DNA from: Opitutaceae bacterium
GTDB taxonomy: Bacteria > Verrucomicrobiota > Verrucomicrobiia > Opitutales > Opitutaceae
Direction of reading: 5' to 3'
DNA: 33,827 nucleotides
Assembly (NCBI GenBank): GCA_028280945.1
Contig: JANQKV010000032.1
Coordinates: 1-33,827, forward strand
How positions within the stretch are numbered: the first letter of the stretch is position 1; each line of letters opens with the position of its first letter. Shown here piece after piece: positions 6,438 through 15,600 of the stretch. The position numbers and the translations under genes are program-made. The notes below the pieces were generated by a model. That model saw nothing but the letters and a program-made list of their open reading frames with translations, was not told the origin of the DNA and did not search any database.

Positions 6438-7616
6438 GTGTCCACCGTCGCTGAAGCTCCTTTCCATGTCCTGGCCAAACCGGCCGGGGGCAGCTGCAAC
6501 CTCGATTGCAGCTACTGCTTCTATACCAAGAAGACGGCGATGTATCCGGGATCGCGGCGGATGACGGTGGCGGGACTCGAGCGGTTTGTGCGGGAGCTGA
6601 TCCAGGCAACCCCCACGCGGGAGGTGGCATTTGCCTGGCAGGGAGGGGAGCCGACGCTGATGGGACTCGCGTTCTTCGAGAAAGCGGTCGAGTTCCAACG
6701 TCAATACGGCAAGGGGCGGATCATCTCCAATGCCCTGCAGACCAACGGAACGTTGCTCGACGACGACTGGGGCAGATTCCTGGCACAGAACCGGTTTCTG
6801 GTGGGGATCAGCATTGATGGCCCGCGGGAAGTGCATGACGAGCAGCGGTGCGATCGACGTGGGTCGGGATCGCTCGACCGTGTCCTCGCCGGGCTGAAGA
6901 TGCTCCAGCAGCACCGCGTCGAATACAACGTATTGACCGTCGTATCCGCCCTCAACGCCCGGTATCCGGAAGTCGTGTATCGCTTCCTGCGCAAGACGGG
7001 GGCCAGGCATATGCAGTTCATCCCGCTGGTTGAGCGGGCGGTGGGTGATCTGGACGACATCGAGGCGGTGCCGGACGAGGAACGCCTCACCGAGAGCTCG
7101 GTTTCTCCCGAGGCCTACGGGGACTTCATGTGCCGCGTGTTTGACGAGTGGCTGAAGCGTGACGTGGGCAAAATCCATGTCCGTGATTTTGAGGACATGC
7201 TCAACCTGTGGATGGGCAATCCCGCGACGGTGTGCGTGCATTCGCCGGAGTGCGGCCGGGCCGTGGCCATCGAGCACAACGGCGACGTGTATTCATGTGA
7301 CCACTACGTCTACCGCGAGAACCGCATCGGCAACATCTGGAGCGAAGGCTTCGCCGACATGGTGGACGGCGGGCGGCAACGCGCCTTCGGCACCGCCAAG
7401 CAGGCGTTGTTGCCGCAAAAGTGTCGGGACTGTCCATGGCTTTTCGCATGCCAGGGCGGCTGCCCGAAGCACCGCACGGCCCGCACCGAAAGCGGGGAGC
7501 GCGGGCTCAACCACTTGTGCGCGGGATGGAGGCGTTTCTGCGAACACGCCGATCCGACATTGCGCTGGATGACCAACGAACTCCGCGCCGGCCGGCCATT
7601 GGTCGGGCGACGTTAG
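6438..7616 (+). CDS. Anaerobic sulfatase-maturating enzyme (radical SAM/SPASM)
   Basis: A 392-residue enzyme that oxidises a Cys or Ser in sulfatases to the formylglycine cofactor using S-adenosylmethionine. The radical SAM cluster motif is Cys20-NLD-Cys24-SY-Cys27, followed by WQGGEP and the GISIDGP strand. The C-terminal SPASM region provides cysteines for two auxiliary 4Fe-4S clusters: Cys266, Cys272, Cys287 (VYSCDHY, with the Asp that family knowledge names as the likely base), Cys329, Cys332, Cys338 and Cys342. Length is normal for the family. The start is a GTG at 6438 without a clear ribosome site, so it is less certain. No sulfatase is in the window; it probably serves sulfatases elsewhere, as is common in polysaccharide-degrading Verrucomicrobiota. 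Confidence 0.92.
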   Translation: MSTVAEAPFHVLAKPAGGSCNLDCSYCFYTKKTAMYPGSRRMTVAGLERFVRELIQATPTREVAFAWQGGEPTLMGLAFFEKAVEFQRQYGKGRIISNALQTNGTLLDDDWGRFLAQNRFLVGISIDGPREVHDEQRCDRRGSGSLDRVLAGLKMLQQHRVEYNVLTVVSALNARYPEVVYRFLRKTGARHMQFIPLVERAVGDLDDIEAVPDEERLTESSVSPEAYGDFMCRVFDEWLKRDVGKIHVRDFEDMLNLWMGNPATVCVHSPECGRAVAIEHNGDVYSCDHYVYRENRIGNIWSEGFADMVDGGRQRAFGTAKQALLPQKCRDCPWLFACQGGCPKHRTARTESGERGLNHLCAGWRRFCEHADPTLRWMTNELRAGRPLVGRR

Positions 7617-7797
7617 CCGGTGCCTTTTGGGTCGATGGCGGGTGTGAATCACAGAGAGGCGAATCACCCGCGCCTCTGGGTCAAAGGGGGGATAAAAGAG
7701 GGCCGAGACCAGACCGTTTCAATAGTCGGTTTTAGCTTCAATTAAGATTGTATTAGAATAACATATGGACCGCTGTCCGCCCCAGCGTTTACGCTAG
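7617..7797. other. Gap after the radical SAM gene
   Basis: No gene seen. It contains an AT-rich stretch (about 7730-7765) that could be a promoter for the decayed PEP-CTERM gene that follows. Confidence 0.35.
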
Positions 7798-8113
7798 GTT
7801 GGCCTGCCGAATATCGCTCAGATCGTCCTTTCCGATATCGCTTCGTGTTTCTCGTATTCACACAGCCAGAGCTACCAGACACCGGGTGCCTACTTCACTT
7901 CCTTCAATGGCACCCACACCATGACCTCGGGCACACTTACGGTGGTTGAGGATGCCGCTATCCCGCTGGCGTCGGACATTTGCGCTGAATTCCATCACCA
8001 TCGTTTCCGCCGTGCCGGAACCCTCCAGTTACACCTTGCTGGCGGGCTTGGGAGCCCTGGTGATGGCGGTGATGTGTCGCCGGCGTTTTCGATCAAGCAG
8101 CCTGGCCCGGTGA
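7798..8113 (+). pseudogene. Decayed PEP-CTERM protein gene (frameshifted 3' fragment)
   Basis: Two frames together make the end of a PEP-CTERM protein. The first (7798 to about 7985) reads ...FNGTHTMTSGTLTVVEDAAI, beta-rich and typical of the body of such proteins. The second (from about 7974 to the stop at 8111-8113) reads FALNSITIVSAVPEPSSYTL, then a hydrophobic helix GLGALVMAVM and CRRRF. VPEPSS plus helix plus Arg cluster is a textbook PEP-CTERM tail. A frame change is needed between them, and no start or signal peptide is found upstream, so the gene is truncated at the 5' end and frameshifted. A sequencing error could explain the shift but not the missing start. Confidence 0.75.
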
Positions 8114-8124
8114 GCCGGGTTTTG
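8105..8124 (+). terminator. Possible terminator hairpin
   Basis: CCCGG-TGAG-CCGGG followed by TTTT, at the very end of the decayed PEP-CTERM gene. The stem is short and the T-run is only four bases. Confidence 0.35.
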
Positions 8125-8152
8125 GCAGACTGAGTAAAGCCAAGGAACGCGA

Positions 8153-9019
8153 TCAGTCCGCCTGGCCGGTCGTTTCGGGCGGAGTAGGTTGGGGCTCCGG
8201 TTGCGGAATCGAAATGGTGGGTGCGCTGATGCTGGTTTTGGGGGCGGTCGGACTGAGACCAGGCAGGGCGGGTGCGCCGATGGTTGGGGCGGCAATGATC
8301 GGGTTCGATGGCGCCGCGATGTTCGGGGCGAGATCGGGTTCCGGTTCAGGAGCGCCCCTAACAAGATCTCCGGGGGTGGTTTCGGCGATTTCCCGTCGAA
8401 TTTCATCGGCGCGTTCCTCGGCTCGGGCAATCCACTCGGGCCGGCTCTTGATGCGCTCCCGCACGATTTCGACCGAGCGGGCGTCGGCTCCCTGTTCGGC
8501 TGCCACGATCAACCAAGCCAATCCTTCGGTGTAGTTGCGTTTCACCCCGCGCCCGCTGACAAGCATCGCCCCCACGTTGTGGGTCGCCTCGGGGATCTCG
8601 GCGAGTGCGGCCTTTTGGTAGTATTCGAAGGCGGTTGGACGGTCGGTGACCTGGCCCAGCAGGCCGTCGTGCAGGACCTTGCCCACCCGAAACAAAGCGT
8701 TGGGTTGACCCCGGGTCGCGGCTTGTTGGTAAAACCGAAACGCCGCCCGCTTGTCCCGCTCCACTTGATCGCCGATTTCCAGGAGCTGGGCGTAGTGAAA
8801 GCTCGCATCGGGGTCGCCCTCGTGAGCCGCGGCGATGAGTTCGGCCGTGGTTTCCCAAGTTGGGGTGTCGGCGCCCACCGACACCATGACGGGGGGAGTG
8901 ACAATGACGCGGTCGGCATCGCGGGCTTCGACCGAACCGGCGATCAGCAGCAACAGGAGGGTCGCTCGTGCAGGTCGAGCGAGCAGGAGATCAGGCAGGT
9001 TGTTAAGTCTTGTCGGCAT
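8153..9019 (-). CDS. Sel1-repeat (TPR-like) exported protein
   Basis: About 288 residues. It begins with a signal peptide ([22 protein letters not shown]), followed by about three Sel1-like repeats between residues 65 and 175: [14 protein letters not shown]...[23 protein letters not shown]...[24 protein letters not shown]...GLAWLIVAA. Sel1 repeats are helical protein-interaction modules. A short helical segment follows, then a Pro/Ala-rich tail of about 80 residues ([18 protein letters not shown]-like), probably disordered. It begins 17 bases inside the end of recA (second ATG, 9019; an ATG at 9025 is also possible), so it is translationally coupled to recA. A link to DNA repair is not otherwise supported, since the protein is exported. 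Confidence 0.85.
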   Translation of the reverse strand: MPTRLNNLPDLLLARPARATLLLLLIAGSVEARDADRVIVTPPVMVSVGADTPTWETTAELIAAAHEGDPDASFHYAQLLEIGDQVERDKRAAFRFYQQAATRGQPNALFRVGKVLHDGLLGQVTDRPTAFEYYQKAALAEIPEATHNVGAMLVSGRGVKRNYTEGLAWLIVAAEQGADARSVEIVRERIKSRPEWIARAEERADEIRREIAETTPGDLVRGAPEPEPDLAPNIAAPSNPIIAAPTIGAPALPGLSPTAPKTSISAPTISIPQPEPQPTPPETTGQAD

Positions 9020-10079
9020 CTTCACCGGTCACGTCGGTGCCGCCGGTGACGTTCACCTTGGCATAAACTTTGTCCATGATCTCCTTCGCGAGTTCCGGCT
9101 TTTCGCGGATGGTGGCCTTGGCGGCGTCGCGGCCCTGGCCGATGAGGTCGCCGTTGTAGGAGATCCAGGCTCCCCGCTTCTCCAGGACTTTGTGCTCAAG
9201 GCCGAGGTCGATGACGGAGCCGCTCGCCGAGATGCCCTCGTTATACATGATGTCGAACTCGCACTCGGTGAAGGGCGGGGCGACCTTGTTCTTCACGATT
9301 TTGATCTTGGTGCGGTTGCCGATGACCTTGCCATCGGGCTGCTTGAGTTGCTCGCGGCGGCGGATGTCGATGCGGACGGAGGAGAAGAACTTGAGGGCGC
9401 GGCCGCCCGGGGTGGTTTCGGGGCTGCCAAACATCACACCGATCTTTTCGCGAATCTGGTTGGTGAAGACGCACACGCACTTGGTCTTGTTGACCACGGC
9501 GGTGAGGCGGCGCATGGCCTGCGACATGAGACGGGCCTGGGAGCCGACGGTGGCATCACCCATCTGGCCGTCGAGTTCGGCTTTGGAAACGAGAGCAGCG
9601 ACCGAGTCGATCACGATGACATCGATGGCGTTGGAGCGGATGAGGGTCTCGGCGATGTTCAGGGCATCCTCCCCGGAGTCAGGTTGGGAAACGAGCAGGT
9701 CGTCCAAGTTCACGCCGACCACCCGGGCGTATTTCGGGTCGAGAGCATGTTCGACGTCGATGAAGGCGGCGAGTCCGCCATTCCGTTGGGCCTCGGCGAT
9801 AAGGCTCAAACAAAACGTGGTCTTACCCGAGGATTCCGGCCCGTAGATTTCGCAGATGCGGCCGCGGGGTAGGCCCCCGACCCCCAACGCCAGGTCGATG
9901 GCCAACGAGCCGGTCGAGATGGTTTCCACCTTCATCTTGTGATCGTCACCGAGGCGCATGATTGATCCCTCGCCGAACTGCTTGGTGATGGCACTGATGG
10001 CGAGGTCGACGTTTTTGCGGGCGGCGACTTCGGTGGTGGGAGCGGCGGCGGTGGTTTTTGCGGGAGCGGATCGTGCCAT
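9003..10079 (-). CDS. recA: RecA recombinase
   Basis: A 358-residue RecA, normal length. It is the ATP-dependent strand-exchange protein of homologous recombination and trigger of LexA cleavage. The N-terminal helix [19 protein letters not shown] is followed by Walker [10 protein letters not shown] (residues 80-88), the strand [11 protein letters not shown], Walker [11 protein letters not shown], loop L1 near [20 protein letters not shown], loop L2 [20 protein letters not shown] and the C-terminal acidic end GEDADKT. The first 20 residues are an Ala/Thr-rich extension. No recognisable E. coli-type SOS box is seen upstream. The 3' end overlaps the Sel1-repeat gene. Confidence 0.98.
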   Translation of the reverse strand: MARSAPAKTTAAAPTTEVAARKNVDLAISAITKQFGEGSIMRLGDDHKMKVETISTGSLAIDLALGVGGLPRGRICEIYGPESSGKTTFCLSLIAEAQRNGGLAAFIDVEHALDPKYARVVGVNLDDLLVSQPDSGEDALNIAETLIRSNAIDVIVIDSVAALVSKAELDGQMGDATVGSQARLMSQAMRRLTAVVNKTKCVCVFTNQIREKIGVMFGSPETTPGGRALKFFSSVRIDIRRREQLKQPDGKVIGNRTKIKIVKNKVAPPFTECEFDIMYNEGISASGSVIDLGLEHKVLEKRGAWISYNGDLIGQGRDAAKATIREKPELAKEIMDKVYAKVNVTGGTDVTGEDADKT

Positions 10080-10150
10080 GGGGAGGTCGGAAATCGTAGG
10101 GTTGAGGGTCGTGAAACAGGGAAACCCCGACCGTGGGGAGGCCTCCGCAA

Positions 10151-10187
10151 CCGCGCAAGCGCGGACGCGAATTCCGCGTCCGGTTTT
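10151..10187. repeat. Paired inverted repeats upstream of recA
   Basis: Two overlapping hairpins: CCGCGC-AA-GCGCGG (10151-10164) and CGGACGCG-AATTC-CGCGTCCG (10162-10182), the latter followed by GTTTT on the plus strand. In the direction of recA transcription there is no T-run. This may end transcription from the PhyH gene or fold in the recA leader; not resolved. Confidence 0.45.
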
Positions 10188-10235
10188 ATCTTAATGAGCG
10201 CGCGCGGGCGCCCCACGCGGGGCCGATGGCTCCGC

Positions 10236-11117
10236 TCAGCAGGTTACGTTTTTGCCTTCGTTGCCAAAGGCGGCGAGCCGGACTTCCGGCGGGGCCTTGT
10301 GAATGTCGTCCGGGGCGTAGTGAAACTGCAGGGCGCGCCTGCCCTTGGGAGACGTATTGTGGGGGGTGCCGTGCGGGAGCTTGCCGTCGAAGAGCAGGAG
10401 GCCGCCGGGGGGCAGGGGGGCGGCAACGGACTTGGTGCCCATGATTTCCTGATCGCAGATCTGCCAATCCCGGCGCTTGAAGTGGATGATCGGTCCGGTG
10501 TGGCGTCCGGGCAGGATTTGCATGCAACCGTTGTCGACCGTGGCTTTGTCCAACGCGATCCAGACTCCAACCACCGGGGTATCGAGTGGGTAATCGAAGT
10601 AGGCGTGATCCTGGTGCCACGGCTTTTCCCGGCCGATGCGGGGCGGTTTCAGCAGTGCCATGTCCTGGAACATTTCGGGCGTGCGGTCGTGCAGCAGTTC
10701 TTTGATGACATGAAGCAGGGCAGGGTGTCGGGAGATCGCTTTGAGCCGGGGCTCATGTGCCTCAAAGTCGCCCAGTTTGCGCACGGCTTGCATGCGCTCC
10801 TCCAGTCCCATGTCGGCGAGTTTGTCGCGAACGGACCCTTCGAAGACCACATGGTCGAAGTCCGGTTTTTCGCCCATGATGAGCGAAACGATTCCATCGA
10901 TGGCGGCGCTTACCTCATCCGCGTTGAACGCCTGCCGGACCGAGAGATAGCCATGCTTGCGGTAGAAGGCGACCTCAGCGGGTCCGATATCAGCCAACGT
11001 GGGCACTTGGAACGCTTCTCCCTCAGGCTGATAGAGCGCGGGATCATGGAGCTCGGTGCCTTCATCAAAAAGGGCATCACCGTCTTTTTTTGGAGGGGTG
11101 GTGGTGGTTGAATACAT
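10236..11117 (-). CDS. Phytanoyl-CoA dioxygenase (PhyH) family Fe(II)/2-oxoglutarate oxygenase
   Basis: About 293 residues from the ATG at 11117 (MYSTTTTPPKK); the frame is open to a GTG at 11192, but that would run through the inverted repeat that looks like an operator. The iron-binding HxD is in WHQDHAYFD (His168 and Asp170). The distal His (LPHGTPH, about residue 249) and 2-oxoglutarate Arg (KGRRALQFHY, about 260) are in place on the final strands of the jelly-roll fold. PhyH-family enzymes hydroxylate varied small molecules; the substrate cannot be read here. It is transcribed divergently from an AraC regulator, a common pairing in Opitutae and Planctomycetes, suggesting that the regulator controls it in response to the substrate. 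Confidence 0.88.
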   Translation of the reverse strand: MYSTTTTPPKKDGDALFDEGTELHDPALYQPEGEAFQVPTLADIGPAEVAFYRKHGYLSVRQAFNADEVSAAIDGIVSLIMGEKPDFDHVVFEGSVRDKLADMGLEERMQAVRKLGDFEAHEPRLKAISRHPALLHVIKELLHDRTPEMFQDMALLKPPRIGREKPWHQDHAYFDYPLDTPVVGVWIALDKATVDNGCMQILPGRHTGPIIHFKRRDWQICDQEIMGTKSVAAPLPPGGLLLFDGKLPHGTPHNTSPKGRRALQFHYAPDDIHKAPPEVRLAAFGNEGKNVTC

Positions 11118-11192
11118 GGGGAGGCGTGAGGGAAGTGAGGGGGTGAAAGCCCCGGCAAGATAGCAGGCGACTCGCCAACGGGGAATGGACAC

Positions 11193-11220
11193 ATCGGATT
11201 TAAATTTGTATTAATCCGAT
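11193..11220. promoter_or_regulatory. Inverted-repeat operator candidate between phyH-like and araC-like genes
   Basis: ATCGGATT (11193-11200) and AATCCGAT (11213-11220) are perfect inverted half-sites separated by 12 AT-rich bases. The right half ends four bases before the AraC-type start at 11225, so binding there would block its translation start or promoter, suggesting autoregulation. Centre-to-centre spacing is 20 bases, about two helical turns. Confidence 0.6.
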
Positions 11221-11224
11221 AAAA

Positions 11225-12064
11225 ATGAGCCAAATACCGATTGATAAGGTAGAGCTTTCCGGCATATGTGGACGGGTTCGTTGTGAACCAGGCTGGAAAC
11301 TTGATCGCGCTTGGTCGGCTCGCCTGACCGATTTTGACCTGTGGCTGGTTTGGGCGGGGCGGGGAGTCATGCGAGTGGACGGCCGATCCATTTCCCTTCG
11401 ACCGGGCGTGTGCCTGTGGATGCAGCCGGGGCGGATTTATGAGGCCTTCCAAGATGCCAGGAACCGACTGGGGGTGAGTTACGCTCATTTTCGGGTGGGT
11501 GCCCGCGGCGATTTTCCGCCCCCGTTCGACCTGACCGAGGTGCGCTCGCTGAACTTTGCCGAATCGACCATGGCGCAGGTCGCGCGTTGGGCCAACCGTG
11601 ACGCCGGGTTGGCCGGAAGGTTGTTGGCCAATTTACTCGAAATCCTCACATGCGACCATGGAGAGGCGCAGAGGTCTTCGCCCCAGCGGATGGCCGCCCC
11701 CCGCCGCCGTCGTGAGCAGGTTGTCCGGGATTTGCTTGTCCAAATCCGGGAGGAGCCCGGAAAAAAATGGCGGGTGGCCGAGATGGCCCGCGTTGCGGGT
11801 CTGGCTCCGGACCACTTTTCACGCGTGTTTGAGGAGGTGACGGGGCAACGACCCCAGGCCCTGATTGTGGAAAATCGACTGATGCGTGCGCAACAACTTC
11901 TGTTGGAGACACCTCTGCAAATCGGCGAGATTGCCCATGCGCTTGGATTTCGGGACGTTTTTTATTTCTCGCGCCAATTTCGCGACCATTACGGGCTCCC
12001 ACCCAGTGCTTATCGGCGTGAGGCGGGCGAAATTCCTGCTCCGCAACGTGAAAGTTCCGCTTGA
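11225..12064 (+). CDS. AraC-family transcriptional regulator
   Basis: A 279-residue regulator. The N-terminal half is a cupin-like sensor (WLVWAGRGVMRVDGRSISLRPG, WMQPGRIYEAF). The C-terminal half (about residues 165-265) holds the two AraC helix-turn-helix motifs: WRVAEMARVAGLAPDHFSRV and IGEIAHALGFRDVFYFSRQF, followed by the family signature HYGLPPSAYRR. The ATG at 11225 is taken as start. It lies divergent to the PhyH-type oxygenase with a perfect inverted repeat between, so it probably regulates that gene and itself. Ligand unknown. Confidence 0.93.
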   Translation: MSQIPIDKVELSGICGRVRCEPGWKLDRAWSARLTDFDLWLVWAGRGVMRVDGRSISLRPGVCLWMQPGRIYEAFQDARNRLGVSYAHFRVGARGDFPPPFDLTEVRSLNFAESTMAQVARWANRDAGLAGRLLANLLEILTCDHGEAQRSSPQRMAAPRRRREQVVRDLLVQIREEPGKKWRVAEMARVAGLAPDHFSRVFEEVTGQRPQALIVENRLMRAQQLLLETPLQIGEIAHALGFRDVFYFSRQFRDHYGLPPSAYRREAGEIPAPQRESSA

Positions 12065-12065
12065 T

Positions 12066-12090
12066 CGCCTTCGAAGGCGCATTTTATTTC
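12066..12090 (+). terminator. Palindromic terminator candidate after araC-like gene
   Basis: CGCCTTCGAAGGCG is a perfect 14-base palindrome two bases after the stop codon, followed by the T-rich CATTTTATTT. It would separate the regulator from the glutaredoxin-like gene. Confidence 0.5.
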
Positions 12091-12122
12091 CTAGACTCTT
12101 TGTCCCTTATTTTCTTCGACCG

Positions 12123-12458
12123 ATGACTATCAAAGCGTATCTCAAACCTCACTGCGGCTGGTCCAACGGCGTGCGCGCCATCATGTCCAAGTATGGCCTC
12201 GAATACGAAGACATCGATATCATCAACAACCGCGACAACTATGCGGAGATGGTGCAGAAGTCTGGGCAACCCTTGTCGCCGTGCGTCGAAATCGACGGCG
12301 TCATGCTGGCTGACGTTTCCGGAGAGGAAGTGGAGAATTACATGCTCTCCAACGATTTGGTGAAACCCACCAGCACCACAACCGACGTTGATACCAACGC
12401 CGGCTGCTCCGATGAGGAGCACGCGAAGATGGCACCCAAGACAATTCGCTTCTTCTAA
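12123..12458 (+). CDS. Glutaredoxin-like protein
   Basis: A 111-residue thioredoxin-fold protein. It starts MTIKAYLKPHCGWSNGVRAI, with active site Cys11-Gly-Trp-Ser14, a monothiol-type CxxS arrangement rather than CPYC. Residues 49-57 (QPLSPCVEID) give the cis-Pro loop, and DVSGEEVENYM is the C-terminal helix with the usual glutathione-contact position. A 35-residue tail with one Cys (NAGCSDEEH) is unusual. Likely role is glutathione or thiol transfer, or iron-sulfur handling; the next gene, glutamate synthase, is an iron-sulfur enzyme, though a terminator separates them. Family assignment is good; the specific role is unknown. Confidence 0.85.
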   Translation: MTIKAYLKPHCGWSNGVRAIMSKYGLEYEDIDIINNRDNYAEMVQKSGQPLSPCVEIDGVMLADVSGEEVENYMLSNDLVKPTSTTTDVDTNAGCSDEEHAKMAPKTIRFF

Positions 12459-12485
12459 GCGAGCAACCTGCCCCTCCGACACACC

Positions 12486-12522
12486 GGGCCGGTTCTCGCC
12501 CTCAGGCGTCCGGCCCTTTTTT
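12486..12522 (+). terminator. Rho-independent terminator after glutaredoxin-like gene
   Basis: GGGCCGG (12486-12492) pairs with CCGGCCC (12510-12516), followed by six T. The loop contains a smaller hairpin CGCC-CTCA-GGCG. Confidence 0.8.
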
Positions 12523-12600
12523 CTGCGCGGCTCGGCCCCCATGGGCCGCCTGCCTGTCCGCCTCCGCCACTCCCACCACCTTCCCCCTTCCTACGCTACC

Positions 12601-15600
12601 ATGGTTCGACCCATTCCCTCTCCTCTCTACCACCCTGATCAGGAACATGACGCTTGCGGTGTCGGATTCATCGCCCGGATGAACGGTGAGCGCAGTTATG
12701 AGGTGATCAGCCGCGCGGTCAGCGCGCTCAAGGCCCTGGCTCACCGCGGAGCCATCGATGCCGATGCAGTGACCGGTGATGGAGCCGGTCTGCTGACCCA
12801 GATCCCCGTTGAGCTGCTGCGCGAGCGCTTGGTGGAGCGGGGCAAAACTCTCTTCAAGGACTCGGACCTGGGCGTGGGCATGATCTTTCTGCCTCGCGAG
12901 GAATATGCCCAGGCGCACTGCAAAAAAGTTGTCCGCGATGCGATCGAAGCCGAAGGCCTGGCGTGGTTGTGCTGGCGCGACGTGCCGACCAACGACTCCT
13001 GCCTCGGCCGCAAGGCCATCGAAACCCAGCCGGTCATAGCCCAAGCGCTCATCGCCCGGCCCGATGGCACCGACGAGGACTCGATCAGCGACGACGAATT
13101 CGAGCGCAAAATCTTCCTCGCCCAAAAGACCATTGAACGCACGGTCGCGGCCGAAGGCATCGATGGCTTTTACATCTGTTCCTTTTCATCGCGCACCATT
13201 GTCTACAAGGGCATGCTCACGCCGCAGCAGATCCGGAAGTATTTCACGGATCTGAAGTCACCGAAGTTCACCTCGGCCTACGCGATCTTCCACCAGCGCT
13301 ACTCGACCAACACCTTCCCCATGTGGCACCTGGCGCATCCGTTCCGGATGATGGCGCACAACGGCGAGATCAACACGATCCGGGGCAACCGCAACCTGAT
13401 GCGAGCCCGCGAGAATTCCCCCAACCATGGGGTGTGGGACGATCGTTACGAGGACCTGAAACCCCTCGTGCAACCCCACGGCAGCGACTCCGCCACGTTC
13501 GACAATGCCCTCCAGCTTCTCACCCTGGGCGGTCGCAATCCCGTCCATGGCGTGATGATGATGATGCCGCCCGCGTGGGAAACCGACGCCAGTTTGAGCG
13601 ACGAGACCAAGGCGTTCTTCCGTTATCACGCCACCATGATGGAGCCGTGGGATGGTCCCGCCGCCATCGCCTTCACCGATGGCAAAATCATTGGGGCCTC
13701 CCTCGACCGCAATGGTCTGCGTCCCGCGCGCTACAAGATTTATGACGACGGTTACGTGATCATGGCCTCTGAAGCCGGGTTGGTTTTTGATTTCCCGGGC
13801 AACGTTGTCGAGGCCGGTCGTCTTGGTCCCGGCCGCATGCTCGCTATCGACCTGCAGGAGGGGCGTTTCTACCATGACCACGAGGCCAAGGCCGCCATCA
13901 CTCACAATCCCTTGTTCAAGGAATGGTGCGCCGACCACCTCGTGAACCTGCACGAGACCGCCGGTGACGCGCCCGCGGATCAAGCCGCCCCTGAAGACAG
14001 CACCCGCCAGCAGATCGCCTTCGGTTACGAAAGCGATGAAACGGAAATGGTGCTCCAACCCCTGGCTGCCGGCAAAGAGCCGACGGGTTCGATGGGGGAG
14101 GACACGCCTTTGGCCGTGCTTTCGCGTCGTCCGCGCCTGCTCTACACCTACTTCAAGCAACTCTTTGCCCAGGTCACCAATCCGCCGATCGACTCCATTC
14201 GCGAGAAGACGGTGATGTCGCTCTCGATGTTCCTGGGAGGCCGGCTCGGCCTGTTCGAGGAACTGCCCAAGACCGCCGGACTGGTGGAGCTCAAGTCCCC
14301 GATCCTCTTCAACCACGAAGTCGAGGCGTTCAACAAAATCGATTTTCTCGAGGGCCGCGTGGCTCGCCTTTCGGTATTGTTTGATGTTGCGGCCGGGTCT
14401 AGGGGAGTCGAGCCCGCCGTGAAGGAACTTGCGGCGCGGGCCGTAAGAGCGGTGGCTGAAGATCGCGCCAAGATTTTGATTCTTTCCGATCGTGGTGTTT
14501 CCGAATCCCAGGCTGCAATCCCCATGCTGCTTGCCGTGGGGGCGGTGCACCAGGAGCTGATTCGCCAGGGCGTGCGGGTGCGGTGCGATTTGGTGGCCGA
14601 GACCGGCGAAGCGCGCGAGGTGCATCAAATCGCCTGTCTGCTCGGCATGGGCGTGAATGCGGTGAATCCTTATCTCGCGTTCGACGTCATCAGCCAACTT
14701 GCGCTCGACGGCAAGGCCGGCGAAGGCATCACACCCGACCAGGCCCGGCGCAACTACGAGACGGCCATCGGGGCCGGCCTGCGCAAGATCATGGCGAAGA
14801 TGGGAATCTCCACCCTCTTCAGCTATCGTGGGGCCCAGATCTTTGAAGCCCTTGGTGTCTCACACCAGGTCATCGAAGACTGCTTCTACGGCGTGCCTTC
14901 CCCGATTGGCGGCGTAGGCTACAAGCAAATCGGCCAAGCCACACTCGAGCGCCATGCCAAGGCCTTTCCGGCCCTCGATGCGGCCGACCCCGACAACGCC
15001 GGCCAGGCGTCCGCTCCCGCCCTCGCCCCGGAAGGCTACTACAAGGTCAACAAGCGCGGCGAAGGCGAATACCACGCGTGGAGCCCGAAGCTCATCGCTT
15101 CGATGAACAAGTTTAACCGCGGCGGCGACTTCGAGGCGTTCCAGCCCTGGAAACAACAGGCCGACGAGCACCAACCCGTGGCGTTGAAGGATCTGCTCAA
15201 AATCCGTTTTCCGGAGCAGGGCATCGACATCGAGGAGGTCGAAGGCATCGAGGACATCCGCCGGCGCTTCACGACGGCCGGCATGTCGATGGGTGCGCTT
15301 TCCCCGGAGGCCCATGAAGCTCTGGCGATCGCGATGAACCGCATCGGCGGCAAGTCCAACTCTGGCGAAGGCGGCGAGGATCCGGAGCGCTACTCCGTGC
15401 GCGACAACGGCGACAACGCCAACTCCGCCATCAAGCAAGTGGCGTCGGGTCGTTTTGGGGTCACGGCCGAATACCTGGCCAACGCCAAGGAAATCGAGAT
15501 CAAGATGGCCCAGGGGGCGAAGCCCGGCGAGGGGGGCCAGCTGCCCGGCCACAAGGTTTCGCCCATGATCGCCACCCTGCGCTTCTCCGTGCCGGGGGTG

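Noticed and set aside
10080-10235. SOS box upstream of recA
   Set aside because: I searched for LexA-type palindromes (CTGT-N8-ACAG and GAAC-N4-GTTC) and found none; other LexA sites cannot be excluded.
13258-14697. 479-codon minus-strand frame inside gltB
   Set aside because: His/Gly/Val-rich composition typical of an antisense shadow, lying wholly within a certain gene.
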